Of a stretch of 25,421 nucleotides of DNA, positions 8,641 through 16,146 are shown in pieces. This stretch comes from UBA8403 sp964455155 (GTDB lineage: Bacteria > Bacteroidota > Bacteroidia > Cytophagales > Amoebophilaceae). Below the pieces are notes generated by a model. That model was not told where the DNA came from, made no database searches, and was given only the letters and a program-made list of their open reading frames with translations. Positions within the stretch are counted from its first letter, which is position 1, and each line of letters opens with the position of its first letter. The stretch spans positions 1 through 25,421 of the forward strand of contig CAYVYH010000015.1 in the NCBI GenBank assembly GCA_964455155.1. Direction: 5' to 3'. The translations under genes were made by a program, and so were the position numbers.

Positions 8641-9209
8641 TCTATCCCATTGTTGCTTATGGAGACCCTGTGCTTAGGCGAAAAACTAGGGCTATTGAAA
8701 AAGGGGCGGTGCTGCAGACACTAGTCGAGGATATGTTTACTACCATGGACCTGGCATGCGGCGTGGGGCTCGCTGCACCGCAGATTGGCAAAAGCATCCG
8801 ACTATTTGTAGTCGATCTTACGCAACACGTTGATAAAAAGGGTGATGGTAGGGAGTGTAGAAAAGTCTTGATTAACCCTGTAATCACGGTTGACGAAGCA
8901 ATAGCACCGAATGTTTACGAAGAGGGTTGTTTGAGCTTGCCTAATATTCTAGTAGGGGTGCCTCGCCAAGAAAGAATTACTATTTGCTACTTTGATGTCC
9001 AATGGCAGCTGCACGAGGAGGAGTGGACCGGCTTCCCAGCTAGGGTCATGCAGCATGAGTATGACCACCTGGAAGGGAGACTCCATATTGACTATGCCTC
9101 CCCCTTGAGAAAGAATCTATTGAAGGGGAAGTTAAAAGCCATTAGCCAAGGAAAAGTCGATGTGTCTTATAAAATGCGTTTTCCTGTTTCCCCCAAAACG
9201 GGCCAATGA
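8637..9209 (+). CDS. def: Peptide deformylase
   Basis: Removes the N-formyl group from new polypeptides in the cytoplasm, using a metal ion. The 190-residue protein has all three catalytic motifs: GVGLAAPQIG (residues 42-51), EEGCLSLP with metal ligand Cys98, and QHEYDHLEG with ligands His140 and His144 and catalytic Glu141. The N-terminal YPIVAYGDPVLRR also matches the family. An insertion around residues 63-77 (HVDKKGDGREC) is of moderate size, as in other Bacteroidota enzymes. The start overlaps the end of ruvX, so the two genes form one unit; ruvX next to def is a common Bacteroidota pairing. Confidence 0.96.
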   Translation: MIYPIVAYGDPVLRRKTRAIEKGAVLQTLVEDMFTTMDLACGVGLAAPQIGKSIRLFVVDLTQHVDKKGDGRECRKVLINPVITVDEAIAPNVYEEGCLSLPNILVGVPRQERITICYFDVQWQLHEEEWTGFPARVMQHEYDHLEGRLHIDYASPLRKNLLKGKLKAISQGKVDVSYKMRFPVSPKTGQ

Positions 9210-9336
9210 CATGGCTGTACTTGGGGGCTATATCCAGGCTACACCTTCTTGAGATACTCCTGATAAGGACTTTGGCGGTGACCGTTGTTGCCAGGAGCTA
9301 TGTAAAAAGTGGTGAGCCGTCACAATTTTTGTCGCG

Positions 9337-10824
9337 ATGAAACATTGTCTCTTGAATGCTCTCTCCCTTCTTGTTGTCTTGTGTCTTTTCTCGGCCCAAA
9401 CGAGCGAGGTATTGTTTGACTATAACCTTAGCTCTCCTTATGACACTGTCGTCACCCATTTAGGTTTTCTAAAAAAAGGCAACTATCACCCAGAGATAGC
9501 AGCCGAAACTTTTTGTCAAAAGTATAGAAACCAGCAGGAAGCCATCGCGTTGGCCATCCAGTTGCAACAGCTTCTGCAAGACAATAGAGTAGATATCAAT
9601 TTGTCCCAGGTACCCACGGACGTTCACTATATAGATCCCGAAGCCCAGTACCACAAGTATCAGCTCACAGAAGTATTTCCAGAAATATATCTTGTCAAGG
9701 TCAACAACCAGTGGATCTATAGTGAAGAAACAGCTCAAAGCATTGCGGCACTCTCACAAAGGAACTTATATCCTTTAGGTAGCAAAAAGCTGCATCAATT
9801 ACTTCCTCCTGAATTTGGCAAGTTATTTCTAGGACTACATTTATGGCAGTATGTATTGTTATTGCTACTCATCTTATTGGTCGCAAGCGTTTATAGGGCT
9901 ATTGTTTTTTTATCTAAAAAATGGCTTTACCCATACGCGAGTCGCTGCGACTCATGCCACATACTTCTCACGCAAAAATTCATGGGTCTTTTTGGATCGC
10001 TGTTTGTGTTGATGCTGGTCTTACCCATGGTACAGCTCCCTGCCACTGTGGAACAAGCCTCTATCAGACTGCTCAAAGGAACTCTGACACCAGCTATGAC
10101 AGCAGTATGCTACCAATGGCTCAACGTACTCATTCCCCACGTTGACCAGAGGCGTGCAGTAGGGCGACTTAACGGACACCTGATGCTGTTGGCTAAACCA
10201 TTTCTGAGAGTATTGATTGTGCTGACAGGTGTATTGCTTACGCTTAAGATCCTCAAATTTGATATCTCTCAAATGCTTGCCGGCATCTCTATTGGTGGAA
10301 TAGGTTTTGCCCTAGCCTCGCAGGACACCATCAAGAATTTTTTCGGAACGTTGACAATTTTTATAGACCAGCCTTTTGTTTTAGGAGATACCATCGTCAC
10401 GGACAACGTTGAGGGTACGGTAGAGGAGATCGGCCTACGCGCCACGCGCCTGCGCACTCACTATCAGTCCATCATTTACATCCCCAATGCTAGGCTAATA
10501 GACACACATATAGACAACCATGGTCTAAGAAATTATCTACATTTCGATGTGGGTATAACCATTGCATACAACACACCACCGACCTTGATCGAAGCTTTCC
10601 TGGAAAGGCTGAAGGTAGTCGTGGCACGCCACGACTACCTTCAAGAAGACAAGCATGCCATTTACTTAGAGGGTATTCAAAATGAAACACTTAAAATTTT
10701 GTTTCGTGTGCGTTTTTTTGTGACACAACCACCTAAGGAATCGCAGTATAAAAACGAAGTATTGAGTGACATCACCAAGTTGGCAGAGGAATTAGGCATA
10801 CATTTAGTCGCTCTTTCTTCGTAG
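9337..10824 (+). CDS. MscS-family mechanosensitive ion channel
   Basis: A 495-residue membrane protein. An N-terminal hydrophobic stretch (residues 5-22) looks like a signal peptide and is followed by a periplasmic domain to about residue 165. Transmembrane segments appear at about 167-190 (LWQYVLLLLLILLVASVY), 213-232 (LFGSLFVLMLVLPMVQL) and 286-303. The MscS pore-lining helix and start of the beta domain are clear: ISQMLAGISIGGIGFALASQ, DTIKNFFGTLTIFIDQPF, LGDTI, then GTVEEIGLRATRLRT and IYIPNARLID. Such channels open on membrane tension to release solutes during hypo-osmotic shock. It is longer than E. coli MscS (286 residues) because of the N-terminal domain. It stands alone, with a terminator hairpin downstream. 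Confidence 0.93.
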   Translation: MKHCLLNALSLLVVLCLFSAQTSEVLFDYNLSSPYDTVVTHLGFLKKGNYHPEIAAETFCQKYRNQQEAIALAIQLQQLLQDNRVDINLSQVPTDVHYIDPEAQYHKYQLTEVFPEIYLVKVNNQWIYSEETAQSIAALSQRNLYPLGSKKLHQLLPPEFGKLFLGLHLWQYVLLLLLILLVASVYRAIVFLSKKWLYPYASRCDSCHILLTQKFMGLFGSLFVLMLVLPMVQLPATVEQASIRLLKGTLTPAMTAVCYQWLNVLIPHVDQRRAVGRLNGHLMLLAKPFLRVLIVLTGVLLTLKILKFDISQMLAGISIGGIGFALASQDTIKNFFGTLTIFIDQPFVLGDTIVTDNVEGTVEEIGLRATRLRTHYQSIIYIPNARLIDTHIDNHGLRNYLHFDVGITIAYNTPPTLIEAFLERLKVVVARHDYLQEDKHAIYLEGIQNETLKILFRVRFFVTQPPKESQYKNEVLSDITKLAEELGIHLVALSS

Positions 10825-10899
10825 TTACCTCCTTACTATGCCACGCCCACTTATACCATATGCATGGTCTAAGGACGTTTTGGAGAGTCCGGTCAGGGT

Positions 10900-10943
10900 G
10901 CCAGCAGATATCTAACTTATGTGTGTTGCTGGCCGATTTTTTT
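10900..10943 (+). terminator. Rho-independent terminator after the MscS-type gene
   Basis: GCCAGCA at 10900-10906 can pair with TGCTGGC at 10927-10933 across a 20-base loop, and the stem is followed after three bases by seven T (10937-10943). The position, 76 bases after the channel gene stop and 50 bases before ssrA, fits a transcription stop between them. The long loop makes it a moderate candidate. Confidence 0.5.
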
Positions 10944-10993
10944 ACTAAATTAGCTTACGTAGCTCACATCTCGTGGTAGATATATATTCTTAC

Positions 10994-11384
10994 GGGGTCG
11001 ACTGGAATTGACGAGAAGTACGGGTCCAGTGTAAGCATGCGGGGTGTTGTAAGTAGTACCTCTAAAACAAACTTACACCATTGTCTAAATGGCAATTCTG
11101 TACACAACGGTGAAGGTTACGCCTTCGCCCTTGCTGCCTAGTCGGAGATTAGGTAGCGAGTGTCTCGCTGGTTCTTTGCTCTGCAGGACTAGCAACCGAG
11201 GCATCGACTTGCAGAGCTAGCCGTGACAGGTGCGTGATGTGATGGTGAAACTTGATTGCGCATACGGAGCGTCTGAGGTAAGTGGCTGACCTTGACCATC
11301 CCGACAATTAACAGCGACTAAGCATGTAGAAAGCGCTGAGATTGACTTGTTCGGACGAGGGTTCGATTCCCTCCGACTCCACCA
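10994..11384 (+). ncRNA. ssrA: Transfer-messenger RNA (tmRNA)
   Basis: tmRNA rescues stalled ribosomes and tags incomplete proteins for proteolysis. The tRNA-like ends are clear: GGGGTCG (10994-11000) pairs with CGACTCC (11374-11380), allowing one G-U, followed by A and an encoded CCA ending at 11384. The 3' part has a T arm of GAGGG, loop TTCGATT and CCCTC. The 5' part, GGGGTCGACTGGAATTGACG, is the usual tmRNA start. The tag frame reads GGC at 11091 to TAG at 11139-11141 and encodes GNSVHNGEGYAFALAA, with the expected C-terminal ALAA. The resume codon (GGC 11091) is inferred from position and tag ending. About 230 bases after the tag can hold the pseudoknots. At 391 nt the length is normal. 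Confidence 0.95.
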
Positions 11385-11413
11385 AAGTAAAGCATTCCAA
11401 GGCATGGGGTGGT

Positions 11414-11446
11414 GCGCCCGCGACAGCTGTAAGCTGTCGCGGGCGC
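11414..11446. repeat. Perfect GC-rich inverted repeat after ssrA
   Basis: GCGCCCGCGACAGC at 11414-11427 is followed by five bases (TGTAA) and its exact reverse complement at 11433-11446. This 14-bp, almost entirely G-C stem is 30 bases past the tmRNA CCA and 51 bases before the scaffold gap. It may terminate ssrA transcription, although no T run follows, or be a copy of a dispersed palindromic repeat. No second copy is visible in this window. Confidence 0.7.
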
Positions 11447-11496
11447 TGCCGCGTGTCTACTGGTACTGCCCGCTGTGCATTGATTGTGTATTTGTC

Positions 11497-11596
11497 NNNN
11501 NNNNNNNNNNNNNNNNNNNNNNNNNNNNNNNNNNNNNNNNNNNNNNNNNNNNNNNNNNNNNNNNNNNNNNNNNNNNNNNNNNNNNNNNNNNNNNNN
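11497..11596. other. Assembly gap (100 N)
   Basis: Exactly 100 consecutive N, the conventional placeholder for a scaffold gap of unknown size. Sequence on the two sides should not be assumed to be contiguous at this distance. Reading frames that run through it are artefacts. Confidence 0.99.
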
Positions 11597-11733
11597 AAAT
11601 TTTCCTGACCAACTATGAGCATGTTCATTTAGATGATTCTATGCCATACGAAGGCCTCAAAGTGTTCTCGATGATGCAGGGTACACGCTTCGCACACAAG
11701 ACACTGTGTGGTGCTGGTGCTTGGAGAGCACTA
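11597..11733. other. Short segment between the gap and the SDR gene; possible tail of a lost gene
   Basis: The plus strand is open from the gap edge (ATTTTC at 11599) to a TAG at 11815-11817 and could encode the end of a protein whose front lies in the gap (for example TNYEHVHLDDSMPYEGLK). It would overlap the 3' end of the minus-strand SDR gene by about 80 bases. I do not recognise the sequence, and the reading is weak. Confidence 0.2.
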
Positions 11734-12471
11734 CTACAGCTTCATGCGAGGCATCAACGTGCTCAGGCCACCATCTACTGCCAATACCTGCCCTGTAATC
11801 CAACTATTATGTAGGTCTAACAGGAATGTGACGGCTGCTGCTATTTCTTCTGCCGTACCAAGTCTCCGTAGTGCGTGCATGGCTTCAGAAGTTTTTCGGC
11901 CCATCTCGTTTTGTGTAAGCTTTGTAGTCATTCTGGTGGCCACCAATCCAGGAGCCACCACATTAAATCGAATATTGGCCGAAGCATAGGTAGCAGCAGC
12001 TGAGCGTGCCAAGCTGATTATACCTCCTTTGGCGGCAGCAATGGCTTCATGGTTGACGATACCTTGCAAAGCAGCGGCAGATGAGATGAGGACAACTGAT
12101 CCGCCTGTGCCGTGCATATGTTGGCCTGCAGCCCTCACAACAGCAAAGTTAGTGGTGAGGTTGGTCTGCATCGTGCCCATGTACTCATCCCAAGAAGTTA
12201 GGTGGGCAGGTTTCAAGAGCAAAGATCCAGCACAGCACACGACGCCATCTACGCTTCCGAATGTTGAACATACTGTTGCAAAAGTCCGATCTACCGCTTC
12301 AAAATCGGTGGCATCTAATACACTGTATGCTGTTTCAAGGGAAGCTGCTATGGGTTTAACCCTCTCCTCGTGTCTTCCTGTGAGCCACATTGTGTGACCT
12401 TGTTGACATAATTTTTTCGCCACTTGAGTACCTATGTCACTTGTAGCAGCAATAATCAAGTAGTTAGCCAT
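11734..12471 (-). CDS. Short-chain dehydrogenase/reductase (SDR) with atypical active site
   Basis: A 245-residue Rossmann-fold protein of the classical SDR size. The cofactor region reads LIIAATSDIGTQVAKKL (residues 5-21), a variant of TGxxxGIG. TGRHEERV (31-38) follows the second strand. CAG at 80-82 replaces the usual NNAG, and catalytic-type serines are at 130-131 (VLISSAAA). The active-site segment NHEAIAAAKGG (140-150) keeps Lys148, but the position four residues before it, normally Tyr, is Ile144. The C-terminal VLAVDGGLS matches the family end. The substrate is unknown; FabG-like reductases are the nearest textbook relatives, but the missing Tyr argues against simply calling it FabG. 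It lies 104 bases downstream of the EamA transporter gene on the same strand, so the two may be cotranscribed. Confidence 0.85.
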   Translation of the reverse strand: MANYLIIAATSDIGTQVAKKLCQQGHTMWLTGRHEERVKPIAASLETAYSVLDATDFEAVDRTFATVCSTFGSVDGVVCCAGSLLLKPAHLTSWDEYMGTMQTNLTTNFAVVRAAGQHMHGTGGSVVLISSAAALQGIVNHEAIAAAKGGIISLARSAAATYASANIRFNVVAPGLVATRMTTKLTQNEMGRKTSEAMHALRRLGTAEEIAAAVTFLLDLHNSWITGQVLAVDGGLSTLMPRMKL

Positions 12472-12575
12472 TATGTTGTTGTGTTAAATGCCCTAATCTA
12501 TACTGCTAGCTGCCAAGAGACAGACTCCAGCATACGATAAAGTCAAGGTAAGTTGGGCGTTAATTAACAAACTGT

Positions 12576-13421
12576 TCAATGCACTTGCTGCCCTACGTTC
12601 ATCAACGTGATCGCACCCAAGATTATACATGCACCTACATAGAACTGAGGTTGGAGCACTTCGTCTAAGGCAAGTCGTGCAAAGAAGACGGTGAAGATAG
12701 GTTCCAGTGTTAGAATGATGGAAGCCTTGAAAGCACTGATATATTTTTGTGCATACGTTTGCATACCGAATGCTATGGTAGAACAGCATACAGCACAAAG
12801 TATTAAAGACCATTGTGTTGTGGTTTGTGTGGGCAAGTGTAGATCACCGTCAAAAACGAAGGCACAAAATCCCGAGATCACAGCCAATACCGTCATTTGC
12901 AATAGTGTTAGTGTAAACGCACTGCCCTCAGCAGCATAGTCAGACAAAGCATATGTGTGCAAGGCTACAAAAAAGGCACAAAGTAACGTATACAATACAC
13001 CAGCCTCCCATGTGACCCCAGAACCACCTGTCACTAGGCCCAACCCGGCCACACATGCTGACACCATTACTAGATCTAGCGACTTAGGAACTTTTCTTTG
13101 GACAATCAGCTTAATGAGTAGCACAAATACCACAGAAGTACCCGTTAAAAAAGCGGATAAAGAAGCACCGATGGTTTGCATGCCCACGGTTTGAAAAAAA
13201 TTGATGGCAACTAAAAGCAGCCCCAGTATGGTGCCCCTGATGACGTCTAATCGATTGAACTTTGGTCGATAAAAAGCCAACATGACCAACATGCATATGG
13301 AGGCAATGAAATACCTGAGAAATATGAACGTGCTAGGACTCATTTCTTGTAAGGCAATCTTGATGAAGATATAGCTCGCGCCCCAAATGATGGTTACGAG
13401 TATCATACACAGGGTAGGCAT
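12576..13421 (-). CDS. EamA/DMT-superfamily transporter
   Basis: A 281-residue integral membrane protein with about ten hydrophobic segments in two similar halves, the EamA (formerly DUF6) arrangement of the drug/metabolite transporter superfamily. The first half begins MILVTIIWGASYIFIKIAL and continues FIFLRYFIASICMLVML, matching the usual WG-x-x-[FY] and R[FY] positions. The second half has ALHTYALSDYAAE, then IAFGMQTYAQKYISA and LTLEPIFTVFFARLALDE, with the family's LEP element. Members export amino acids or other metabolites; the substrate cannot be read from sequence. It is transcribed divergently from the peroxiredoxin gene with 207 bases between the starts, and upstream of the SDR gene. 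Confidence 0.9.
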   Translation of the reverse strand: MPTLCMILVTIIWGASYIFIKIALQEMSPSTFIFLRYFIASICMLVMLAFYRPKFNRLDVIRGTILGLLLVAINFFQTVGMQTIGASLSAFLTGTSVVFVLLIKLIVQRKVPKSLDLVMVSACVAGLGLVTGGSGVTWEAGVLYTLLCAFFVALHTYALSDYAAEGSAFTLTLLQMTVLAVISGFCAFVFDGDLHLPTQTTTQWSLILCAVCCSTIAFGMQTYAQKYISAFKASIILTLEPIFTVFFARLALDEVLQPQFYVGACIILGAITLMNVGQQVH

Positions 13422-13628
13422 GATTTACGCGTTATTTAGATTCAACAACAGAAAAGTGAAGCTAAGTGGGGGCACTTAGATTAGCAAATCCTTGCGAGTG
13501 CTATCGTGATGCTGTCAATTTCCTAAAGTTTTGTATCCAGGAAGAACTATCGTACTTTGGGCCTGATGGGTGCATGGTTTGTATGCTGCCTAGATACAAC
13601 TTGCCTTCATAAAATGTAAAATGTTAGT

Positions 13629-14270
13629 ATGTCTCTAGTAGGAAATAAAGCACCTGTATTCGAAGCTCCTGCCGTCGTTGACGGGCAGGATATTGTCCAC
13701 ACGTTTTCGCTGGCGCAGTTTATAGATCACAAAGAGGTCTTGTTATTTTTTTATCCAAAGGACTTTACTTTTGTCTGCCCCACCGAGCTCATTGCTTTCC
13801 AAGAGCAATTAGAGTCCTTTGACAAAAGGGGAGTTGTTGTGGTGGGTTGCTCGACTGACACAGAGGAAACGCACTTGGCCTGGTTGGGCACCCCTAGAAA
13901 CAGAGGAGGCATACAGGGCGTTACCTACCCCATTGTTGCTGATGTTAGTAAAACGATTGCTGCCAACTACGGCGTATTAGGTGGCACGTGGGCTTATGAC
14001 GACCAGGATAACATGGTGTTTCATGGCGTCCCTGTAGCCTATCGTGGAACTTTTTTCATTGATAAGCGGGGCATCGTCAGACACGCGACCATCAATGATT
14101 TCTCGTTAGGGAGAAACATAGATGAGATGCTGCGTGTTATAGATATGTGGCATCACGTAGAGCAGTTTGGAGAGGTGTGTCCAGCCAATTGGCAGAAGGG
14201 GAGGGCGGCTATGGAAGCTACCCCAAGAGGCGTTGCGGACTACTTGACCATGCACAGTATCCACGCATAG
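13629..14270 (+). CDS. 2-Cys peroxiredoxin (AhpC/Prx1 type)
   Basis: Reduces hydrogen peroxide and organic peroxides in the cytoplasm. The 213-residue protein has the peroxidatic site FYPKDFTFVCPTE with Cys50 and the resolving site GEVCPANW with Cys184, plus VVGCSTDTEETHLAW and YRGTFFIDKRGIVRH, all typical of typical 2-Cys enzymes. The loop NRGGIQG replaces the GGLG motif of over-oxidation-sensitive enzymes, and no YF motif is visible in the C-terminal tail (DYLTMHSIHA). No AhpF or thioredoxin-like reductant gene is adjacent. For an intracellular symbiont it would fit defence against host-derived peroxide, which is an inference. Confidence 0.94.
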   Translation: MSLVGNKAPVFEAPAVVDGQDIVHTFSLAQFIDHKEVLLFFYPKDFTFVCPTELIAFQEQLESFDKRGVVVVGCSTDTEETHLAWLGTPRNRGGIQGVTYPIVADVSKTIAANYGVLGGTWAYDDQDNMVFHGVPVAYRGTFFIDKRGIVRHATINDFSLGRNIDEMLRVIDMWHHVEQFGEVCPANWQKGRAAMEATPRGVADYLTMHSIHA

Positions 14271-14585
14271 TTTTCCTGCATATTCCAAATTCTTCTTGCC
14301 TCAAGATTCGTAAGCTGCGCATGATGTCTGGATGATCGCGGTTTGGCGCGTGTTTTAGTACATCCTGTGTGTTAAAGTTTGAATTTCCATCCAAAAAGTG
14401 CTAACTAGCGTCCTCCTTGAGAGCAAAGAGGAATAGCACTTATGGTGCATGTTGAGCGTTGTCGCACCCATGTCAGAGGGGGTTTTACCTCTAGCTAGGG
14501 GGGCGGCATTGTGTCGTAGGCGAGCCAAGTAATCCTAAAAAGTTTCTGAAGCGCGCTTTATTCTTTACCCACAAACTAAATTTCC
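14271..14585. other. Intergenic region between the peroxiredoxin and ATP/ADP translocase genes
   Basis: This 315-base stretch has no credible gene. It holds a nested hairpin at 14396-14441 and a shorter one near 14474-14491 (AGAGG and CCTCT arms). A promoter for the translocase gene should lie here, but I could not find a well-spaced Bacteroidota -33/-7 pair. Confidence 0.5.
14396..14441. terminator. Nested stem-loop downstream of the peroxiredoxin gene
   Basis: AAGTGCTA (14396-14403) pairs with TAGCACTT (14434-14441), and inside it TCCTC (14411-14415) pairs with GAGGA (14428-14432). The element lies about 125 bases after the peroxiredoxin stop and lacks a T run, so it may be a processing or leader structure instead of a classical terminator. 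Confidence 0.35.
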
Positions 14586-16043
14586 ATGGAAAGTAATCCA
14601 GAACTAAGTAAACTGAGAAGAAACGTATTTCCTATACACAGGCATGAGCTGAGAAAGTTTCTTCCTCTGACTTTTATTTTCTTCATGATATCTTTTAACT
14701 ACTCTACCCTGAGGAGTTTGAAAGATATTTATGTTTTAGAACATGCTGGTGCTGAGGTTATTTACTACCTGAAACTTTTCGGTGTAACGCCCGCTATCTT
14801 GCTCTTAACAATTGCTTACAATAGAATTAGCAAAATAGTGGACAGGGTCAGGATGTTCAATATAGTCATTGCCTATTTTCTTGTGTTTTTCGGTGTATCC
14901 TATCTTTTTCTCATTCCCAATTTGGAAGCGTTGCAGCTCGACAGCTTTGCCGATAGCCTAAATGTCAGCTTCCCCACCATGAAAAGTTTGTGGGAGCCCG
15001 TTCGATATTGGCCTTTGTCTCTGTTCTATATCAATGCCGAAGCATGGGGTACGATGGCCTTGGGAGTGCTTTTCTGGACATTTGTCAATGAGATCACAGG
15101 TGTAGAGCAATCTAGAAGATTTTACAGCTTTTTATCGCTGGGTGCTGCCGTAGGACTGATTTTGGCAGGTATACTACTCAAGACTTGTAAAGAACAGCTC
15201 AACTTGGTATTAGGGGCTTGTGTGGGTCTGATAGGCACCATCATAGTAGTGTACAATAGATTCGCATATAATATTCACAAACACCCGGAACTCTACCAGA
15301 TAGAGCAAAAACCAAAGAAGAAGAAGGAAAAGCTATCTTTCTCTGAATCTTTCAGATTCTTGGTGAAGTCAAAATACCTTGCTTTGATTGCCACATTAAT
15401 CATTTGCTATGGGGTGGTTATCAGTTTATTTGAGTCGGTCTGGAAAGCAAAGATCAAGGCCTTGACAGTGGGTAACGAGGGGATGCTCGCAGACATATAT
15501 GGCAATCAGGGGATTCTCTCAGGTATACTATCCATCGTGCTCATCATCTTTTTATCGACTCCTATCATGCGCAGAGGTTGGCGATTTGCGGCGTCTGTCA
15601 CACCCGTTGTAACGCTGATAGCAACAATTATATTCTTTGCATTTTTGTGTGTTCAGGATGTCTTAGGTAGTACCACGGCATTGTGGGGCTTCAGCCCGCT
15701 GTCATTAGCCGTTACATTTGGCCTTATCAATGTGGTGTTTGTAAAAGCATTCAAATACACCCTATTTGACCCTACTAAAGAAAGGGCTTATATCCCTTTG
15801 GATGAAGAGTCCAAGATTCGGGGTAAGGCAGCGGTAGATGGTGTAGGATCTCGTTTGGGAAAAAGCTTAGGTTCTCTTATTATCACCTTCTTCCTAGTTC
15901 CCGTTTTCGGTTCGATTCATAAGGCAGAATACGTAATTTTCTTCCTCATCATGGTCATGCTGGTACTCTGGATAGTGGCCGTCAATAAACTCAGCGTATT
16001 GTTTAAAGAACATACAGACGAGAAAAAAACGACGGACGATTGA
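14586..16043 (+). CDS. tlc: ATP/ADP translocase (Tlc/NTT-family nucleotide transporter)
   Basis: A 485-residue protein with about 11-12 transmembrane helices, the size and form of the Tlc/NTT family of Rickettsiales, Chlamydiae, Amoebophilaceae and plastids. These carriers exchange host ATP for bacterial ADP or import other nucleotides across the inner membrane. Family features seen are PLTFIFFMISFNYSTLRSLK near the N-terminus with the conserved R-x-x-K, INAEAWGTMALGVLFWTFVN (about 152-171), QSRRFYSFLSLGAAVGL (about 177-193), and near the C-terminus DPTKERAYIPLDEESKIRGK followed by AAVDGVGSRLGKSLGS. Whether this member exchanges ATP/ADP or carries other nucleotides cannot be decided from sequence. 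The coding sequence looks AT-richer than its neighbours (about 37% GC in one line counted by hand). The gene converges on fabI. Confidence 0.96.
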   Translation: MESNPELSKLRRNVFPIHRHELRKFLPLTFIFFMISFNYSTLRSLKDIYVLEHAGAEVIYYLKLFGVTPAILLLTIAYNRISKIVDRVRMFNIVIAYFLVFFGVSYLFLIPNLEALQLDSFADSLNVSFPTMKSLWEPVRYWPLSLFYINAEAWGTMALGVLFWTFVNEITGVEQSRRFYSFLSLGAAVGLILAGILLKTCKEQLNLVLGACVGLIGTIIVVYNRFAYNIHKHPELYQIEQKPKKKKEKLSFSESFRFLVKSKYLALIATLIICYGVVISLFESVWKAKIKALTVGNEGMLADIYGNQGILSGILSIVLIIFLSTPIMRRGWRFAASVTPVVTLIATIIFFAFLCVQDVLGSTTALWGFSPLSLAVTFGLINVVFVKAFKYTLFDPTKERAYIPLDEESKIRGKAAVDGVGSRLGKSLGSLIITFFLVPVFGSIHKAEYVIFFLIMVMLVLWIVAVNKLSVLFKEHTDEKKTTDD

Positions 16044-16078
16044 TAACCATTCTTTCCTAGTATACGTCGCCATTTACC

Positions 16079-16122
16079 TATGCAAGAAGCCCAGGAAATC
16101 AACTTCCTGGGCTTCTTGCATA
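16079..16122. terminator. Bidirectional terminator between the translocase gene and fabI
   Basis: A perfect 19-bp inverted repeat (TATGCAAGAAGCCCAGGAA at 16079-16097 and its complement at 16104-16122) with a six-base loop. It sits between two convergent genes, 35 bases after one stop and 24 bases from the other. It can therefore stop transcription from both sides. Confidence 0.8.
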
Positions 16123-16146
16123 TAAAGGGATAAGTACTACTATGAA

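Noticed and set aside
11347..11814. A plus-strand frame spanning the tmRNA end and the N gap
   Set aside because: It runs through the tRNA-like part of ssrA and 100 undetermined bases, so it is not one real gene.
14342..14381. A possible Bacteroidota promoter (TTTG and TAAAGTTTG) ahead of the translocase gene
   Set aside because: The two elements are about 27 bases apart, too far for the usual -33/-7 spacing of about 19-21, and the second has a three-base instead of two-base interior.
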